From Actinomucor elegans (Eukaryota; Mucoromycota; Mucoromycetes; Mucorales; Mucoraceae): 64,000 nucleotides of DNA. A program made the translations under genes and the position numbers. Shown here piece after piece: positions 58,712 to 64,000 of this stretch (position 1 is the first letter of the stretch; each line of letters opens with the position of its first letter). The notes below the pieces were generated by a model. It was not told the DNA's origin. It saw only the letters and a program-made list of their open reading frames with translations, and did no database searches. Location: the NCBI GenBank assembly GCA_026027325.1, contig JAMSLZ010000009.1:992001-1056000 (forward strand), given 5' to 3'.

Positions 58712-60500
58712 ATGGTACTTAATAATAATAATAAAAAATCCATGAAAAATGCACTCCTTCTCTTTCTTTCCTTTATATCATATTTTATGTTGTTATCAAG
58801 GGAAAATTTGAATCGATTGGACCAAGAATCAAAGTTAGAGCGAATCAAGTTTTATGTCGAAGATCAAAAGGAGTATGCACCATATTACAAGTCTCCAGGC
58901 ACTGTCTCAATCCCCGAATCGTGCATTAACGATGTTAATGACAATGATGAAGCTGTTTCTGCTTCTATCAGTGAAATTATGAGGCGCAAGACATCTTTTT
59001 CCGAGAACCAGGGTTTCCCAGAAAAAAAAGCTGATATTCGAGGTTTACTGGTTGAATCAAATCCAAATGAACATCCAAAGGAAACACACACAAAGAATAG
59101 GCCTCGCCGAGAGAATGATGAGCAAGAAAAGGAACCTTTCGCATCAAATTCAGTCCGTAAACGTAAAAGGATGAAACTAGGCAGTACAAGTGAACTTGAA
59201 ACTCCAGCAAATAGTAAATTACTCCCTCAATCCAAGTCAAATGGGTTTCATCTATTACAAGTAAGTTACATGAGTACTGTAATAAAGCCTAGAACTAAGC
59301 TTTAGGTAGAAATTCGTTTCACCAAATTTGGAAATGAACCGAATCACAGTAAGTGCAACGGACAACAGGATACGCTAGATTGATACATCTAACCTGTAAT
59401 ACTACTATCTAGATAAAGGGAAAACGCGATCGACCAAAGTTGGGACTATTTAATAAAGGAAAATCATCAGCGAATGGTAAGACAGGTATGTGAGCATATC
59501 ATTGGGTGTCCTTATATCCCCATCATTTTAAGGTGACTGAATGATATGTATAGTACCTGACTTGGTTTTCTCCGAAAGTCAGTTTCTGAAACCACGGCAG
59601 CAGCAGCCCTTAAGTCGTATACCAGAAGCTCTTTCATCTGTGTTTGGTCCTGCAAATTCGAGACCGCCTTCTACCTCAAGGTTCTTTCCACCTAAATCAA
59701 ATGAAAAAAGACAATTAAAATTATCCAACAATGATAAACAGTCATTATTGTCTACTAGTCCTTCTACAGCATTGAGGAAACCTTGTTATCCTCCTGTTTC
59801 TGAAAAACAAAAACACAATATGTTTAATCCACCTATGATCAATCATCCTCGAGGTATTCAAGAGTTTTTTGTACAGCAATGTAGAAAAACATCAGTTTCA
59901 CCGGATCAGCATCAGTTACTGCCCCAACAATATAACAATCAATATTATCCTACTGCACTTAATAGCAAGCTTACAGGCTCTTCGTCTTCACTCGAAAGCA
60001 TTCGACGGCTTTTAAAAGAATGCCAACAACTACCAGAGCCGCAATGCACATCTAACAGCTACCATGCTTACGAAAATCAGCAACAGGTGCCTCATTATGC
60101 GCATACTCGAAGCCCGCCCAACTACAATACGCAAATGTGCACGGCAGTAAATGATTACTGTACTCCATGGTCTCCCAACATTGGGTTTTACAATAGAGAT
60201 ATAATAACGCTTCAAAATCATCAACCGTTACAAGAAGAAGAGAAAACTGATTCAAGTGAACATATACAAGTACCCAAAGATGATATGAGACCTTCGTCTT
60301 TTGGATTAAACTGGCAGGTAGTTGACTCTTTAAAATCATTTAATCCACCCAGCAGTTACTTGAACGAACAAAAGAGAAAAGACGACTTGGATCTTGTATT
60401 GGAATCCCCGGCCATGTGTATGATGAACAGAAGCAACGAAGATGAGGACGATGATTTTCAAAACTTCTGGCTAACCCAATCCTATAAACGAAAGCTTTAA
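58712..60500 (+). CDS. Unknown Q/P/S-rich protein, multi-exon
   Basis: I do not recognise the family. Exon 1 (ATG at 58712) encodes a hydrophobic stretch (NALLLFLSFISYFMLLS), then charged, low-complexity sequence with a nuclear-localisation-like VRKRKRMKLG, and ends HLLQ at a GTAAGT donor. A small exon reads VEIRFTKFGNEPNH. The frame then continues either through a 15-nt exon (TNGKT) or by direct joining to the last exon (59555-60500), which begins PDLVFSESQFLKPRQQQPLS. The last exon is disordered and Q/P/N-rich, with GIQEFFVQQCRK in the middle and a conserved-looking acidic/aromatic end, NEDEDDDFQNFWLTQSYKRK. It is convergent with the Medusa-type gene (75 bp between stops). Exon 3 choice, and whether the hydrophobic N-terminus is translated, remain open. 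Confidence 0.55.
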
Positions 60501-60575
60501 ACCAATAAAACAGAAAGCTATGCTTGTATTTTGTTTTATTATTCTAGTAGTAATGTAGTAATAGTAGCAATAAGA

Positions 60576-62399
60576 TCAATTATTCAAGTTAACCGCCACA
60601 GTACTACTGTAACTGGGTGTGTATTTACGTATGATCTTTTTTAAAGCAGTTGGCAAAGTCTTCCAAGCAAATACTTTAACGTCTTTTTCGATATTCCGAG
60701 GTTTGGGATGAGGAAAGCTCATGATCAATTTAAAGAAATCGGCACATTCTGGCTTGCATTTGCTTACAGTCAGTGGTCGGAACCCTTCCAGATTGCGTCG
60801 TATACGGTTCTTTTCTTCCACTGTAAACTGAACACCAATCAACCCTTCCAGTAAATAAATACAATCTACTGATGTAATAAAGTAATCGTTGCGTTCTTGC
60901 CAGTAAATGCAAGAAATCACCAATGGGCTAGGCTTCTTTTTCTGACCAGCAGCAATCGAGGTAGCATCTTTCTGAGTAGCCAAGTTTTCGCGAATACGTT
61001 GCTGCTGATATGCTTCTTGCTCGATCGGTTCAAACCCGCATTCAACTTCGTTTTCTTCCTGGGACCTTTCGTCATCACTAGCGCCGTGTTGACGTCTCCA
61101 GAATTGAACAAGACGGCGCCCATTTGCCCATTCTTCTGGTGTCCAATTCCATGTCATTTCTTCTAGATCACCCATGATCTTGAGGTTGGCTTTGCTTAGC
61201 ACACCAGCAAAAGGATGATAGCTGCTTGGAGGTGGAAGTTGCCCTGAAGATGAGGTATTGGATATGCTAGATATCATTTGCTGTTGCGATTGGTGCTGTT
61301 GCGACTGTTGCTGTTGGATAGGCTGTGTATGGAACATAGATTGCTGAGAGTAATTAGGATACATAGCACTGTGAGAAGGCGTTGTAGCACTAGTCAAGTT
61401 GTATCCTGGAGTGTAGCTTGAGTAAGACATGTTATTGTTATTGTAGGATCCATAGCTGACTTGGGGAGTAGATGGTTGGATATTGACAGGTTGTTGACTA
61501 TAATCACTGAGACCGCTACTGTTATTTTGATTATTATTGTTATAAGTCTGGTTGTATGTATTAGAAGAAGCCGCGGAGGAAGAGCCTATTGCTTGAGGTA
61601 AAAGAGGCGCCATGGTAGACTGTTGTGAATGGCGTACATCTGGCGTATTTCCTCTGGGTGAGTCTTCGAACGGCGCCAACAACTGATTAAAGAGTTGATC
61701 ATCCTCAATCGTTGATGTCGTATTGGCTCTCTTAGCTGGATATTCCAAAGAGATACTATCTGATGCACCTCTTTTCAGCTGCCTCAAGTCTATATACAAA
61801 ACAATTAGTATAAAGCCTATGATGTGATATAAAAGACCTGCCTTTTTCTCCTACACCTCTGTTATAGGTGAAAACACCGAAATCCCAATGATCAAAAGCT
61901 GTGTCTCTGTTGTTATGATCATAAACACAAATAGAGAGAGGCACTTGGTTTCCGGATTCAACCTGTGTATCAGAGAATCTTGGGACATGAGCCACTAAGG
62001 TGATCCACATGAGCTGACTGTTGATGGCGTTATTGGGAGACGCAGTAGGAGCGCGCTGCTGCTGTTGATTTGTCTCTACAACAAGTTGGCCAAACACAAG
62101 CTTCATAGGCCTAATCTCGTCACCATTAGAATCAGAAACTGCTTGTTCCAAGACAACCGAAATAGTTGATTGATCTGTGCCCATATGAGGATCCCATTGT
62201 ATTACTCGAGGTCGTGTAAAAGCTTCGTTAGTGATTGGAGTGTTGGTTGGCAGGTAGTTTTTAGATGACTTCAAATAGCCTATATTCAATTTCAGGAAGG
62301 GATTACACATGTGCTCTGTTTTATAAGTGCATACATACCATTGTTTATGGTTGTATCTAATGCAAGGTTGTTATTATTTATAGCGCTTGCTTCCATCAT
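60576..62399 (-). CDS. medA: Medusa-type developmental transcriptional regulator (MedA/REN1/ACR1 family)
   Basis: Three exons (62399-62339, 62279-61842, 61789-60576) sum to 571 codons, 570 aa. The conserved C-terminal block is nearly diagnostic: WTPEEWANGRRLVQFWRR, PLVISCIYWQERNDYFITSV, FTVEEKNRIRRNLEGFRPLT, FFKLIMSFPHPKPRNIEKDV, then ALKKIIRKYTPSYSST. The N-terminal region has a beta-rich part (TISVVLEQAVSDSNGDEIRP, LMWITLVAHVPRFSDTQ, DHWDFGVFTYNRGVGEK), and a long Q/S/N-rich linker separates the two. In ascomycetes MedA, REN1 and ACR1 govern conidiation, development and adhesion; the role in this lineage is unknown. The second intron only keeps the frame with a GC donor (AAAG|GCAGGT). A TATATAAAT lies about 120 bp upstream. 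Confidence 0.88.
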
Positions 62400-63249
62400 G
62401 TGTATGAAGTAAATTGAAAAGAAGAGGAAGACTAATGGGCATTGGAAGCTGCAATCGATATAATTATTTCTGCGACGGCGAGAAAAAGAGATGAAGCAAA
62501 CAATCAGTCGTCTTCATTTATATAGCTTGTTTGCTATAATGTCTCGGAAATACAGTTTGTTTCATAGAGATGAGCTGCTGGACGATGGAAATATAATGAT
62601 ACCTTCAATTGGTCTGATTAGATATAATCGAGATAACTGAACTTGGAGCTTAGCTGAGGTAAGATTAAGCTTGTGCAGAGATTTTAATAAACACCACCTT
62701 TTTTCCGAAACTGATATTTAGTACTCGGGCTATTCCCTTTTGATTGATGCATAACCCGGAAGACTGGAGTTGATATTCTAAAAAAGCGATAGTTATTGAC
62801 ACATCAGATGTAAGTATTTAAACAGGTTTTTGTGGATGTAGTAAAACTCGTTTTTACTACGCAGCGAAGCCCTTAGGTATCCATCGTCGTTTCAATAGCT
62901 CTCTATTCCCTGAATTATAACCTGAATAGCAGTATCAAATAGGTAGTGTAACATGCATGTATCTGGTTTTTAGTGGGTAGTTAACTTAGAGTATCTAAGA
63001 CAGACTGGTCGTGATCTGATAACTGTCAACTAGTATAATAAAGTGATCGTATTGTAGTTTAACAAAATGTTCTCATAAATGTATCAAAAGCCAACGCTTG
63101 ACTATCACGAATGCCTGGGGACATAATATGAAAGTTTTTAGAATCGAAACAGATCTATTGTAATCGTTAGGTTTAGACTACATAAAAACTGCTTCAAGGG
63201 TATGTTAATCATATTGATCATTATATAGATAAACTGCATTTAATTAGAC

Positions 63250-63320
63250 AATGAGTGTAGTGGATTTGGCGGCTCATTCTGGACCTCAACTACTAGATGT
63301 GTATGCAACATTAAACTGGA
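63250..63320 (-). repeat. Dispersed repeat family member (copy 8)
   Basis: The reverse complement reads CCAGTTTAATGTTGCATACA, then GTCCAGAATGAGCC. Confidence 0.5.
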
Positions 63321-63704
63321 TGATAATTATATGGAATATAAAATGATTTCTACTACAAAAGGGACTATGACAATTCGATCATGTTGAACATGCGGTTTGT
63401 TTATTGATGTAAAAAAAAAAAAAAAAAAAAAAAAAAGGACCAAGATCTCTATATTGCACAGCTTCAGATCTATTAAATAGTGTAATATTATTGAATGCTA
63501 GATTAGATGGGCTGAGATCCTGAATATGTGTTGTGCTTGTATCTTGATATCGCATATTATCGTCTAGATACATGCTCACATTGAATACTGTATGTTAATT
63601 GCCTCCCAAAAGATCTATTAATCAATATTAAATCTAGGTTTTACAAATCGCATACATTTTACAGTTAATCAATAGAATAAAAGATAGCAATAGTATTTTA
63701 CCCA

Positions 63705-63790
63705 AAATAATGACTTCAGTAGAGCCAATGGTTCATTCTAAATTTTGTAATTGTCTTTAGATAGGACATTTAACCAAAATCAGTTGTGAA
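63705..63790 (-). repeat. Dispersed repeat family member (copy 9)
   Basis: The reverse complement reads TTTTGGTTAAATGTCCTATC, then TTTAGAATGAACCATTGG. Confidence 0.45.
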
Positions 63791-64000
63791 ATATGAATGT
63801 TGAAAATATAAACTTCGGAAAAATTCCCGTTCATCGAAATCATACGTATATATATGACATTTTAAAATTTTAGGTGACGACCTCGAGAGAGTGTTGTATT
63901 GGGGTCTATTACCTTTTTGACTTAATAACCAACAATACTGTTACTATCCCTTGACTATAATAACTCTTTAAAGTCCTTTGCCAAGATAGTCTCTATTATT

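Larger units (their letters stand above)
62400..64000. other. Intergenic carrying dispersed-repeat copies
   Basis: Promoter side of the Medusa-type gene, then AT-rich spacer to the window end. Two minus-strand copies of the dispersed repeat family (63250-63320 and 63705-63790) and a poly-A run at about 63411-63436. No supported gene. Confidence 0.5.

Overview
The window is AT-rich nuclear DNA of an early-diverging filamentous fungus. Genes carry many short introns (about 50-100 bp, GT...AG) with tight intergenic spacing inside gene clusters. The gene set (USP-domain protein, ADIP-domain coiled-coil protein, Medusa-type regulator, RFX factor, HET-C2-type GLTP, BRWD-like WD40/bromodomain protein) and the repeats (DIRS-like YR element, tnp2/CACTA-type DNA transposon, L1-like LINE remnant, Tc1-like relics) suggest Mucoromycota, probably Mucorales. 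That placement is inference; no rRNA is present to confirm it. I saw no tRNA, rRNA or CRISPR array.

Layout. 2.5-11.6 kb is a minus-strand run: LaeA/UMTA-like methyltransferase, RFX transcription factor, M18 aspartyl aminopeptidase and secreted S28 serine carboxypeptidase. 11.6-26.5 kb is gene-poor. It holds a decayed, internally deleted copy of the 3-kb methyltransferase (14.2 kb), a USP-domain gene (15.6 kb), a nested tandem repeat (17.9 kb), a possible PD-(D/E)XK-like gene (18.9-20.5 kb), a LINE tail with target-site duplications inside a broken gene (21.8-24.6 kb), an intronic 194-bp doublet and a dead Tc1-like transposase. 26.6-29.6 kb has two convergent genes: a membrane protein with a PPPY tail and a class-3 lipase.

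30,442-35,680 is a complete-looking CACTA-type transposon: CACTA termini, 3-bp ATT duplication, subterminal repeats, an uninterrupted 930-aa tnp2-like transposase and a divergent 201-aa accessory gene. 37-46 kb carries a lineage-specific gene, GLTP, a Tc1 N-terminal relic, RPS28 and an ADIP-domain gene. 46.4-51.4 kb is a 1485-aa BRWD/PHIP-like chromatin reader whose frame apparently needs a 2-nt microexon. 52.7-54.9 kb has a low-complexity protein and isopentenyl-diphosphate isomerase. 55,634-57,670 is a compact DIRS-like element with perfect 82-bp inverted repeats, an internal complementary region, a gag-like ORF and a tyrosine recombinase, but no reverse transcriptase. The window ends with an unknown Q/P-rich gene and a convergent Medusa-type regulator that needs a GC-AG intron.

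The host genes are unrelated housekeeping and regulatory functions, not an operon or metabolic cluster. The most notable biology is the variety of mobile elements and the splicing oddities. A decayed dispersed repeat of about 70-80 bp, sharing the core TTTAATGTCACATCTGATTA, recurs at least nine times in non-coding DNA.
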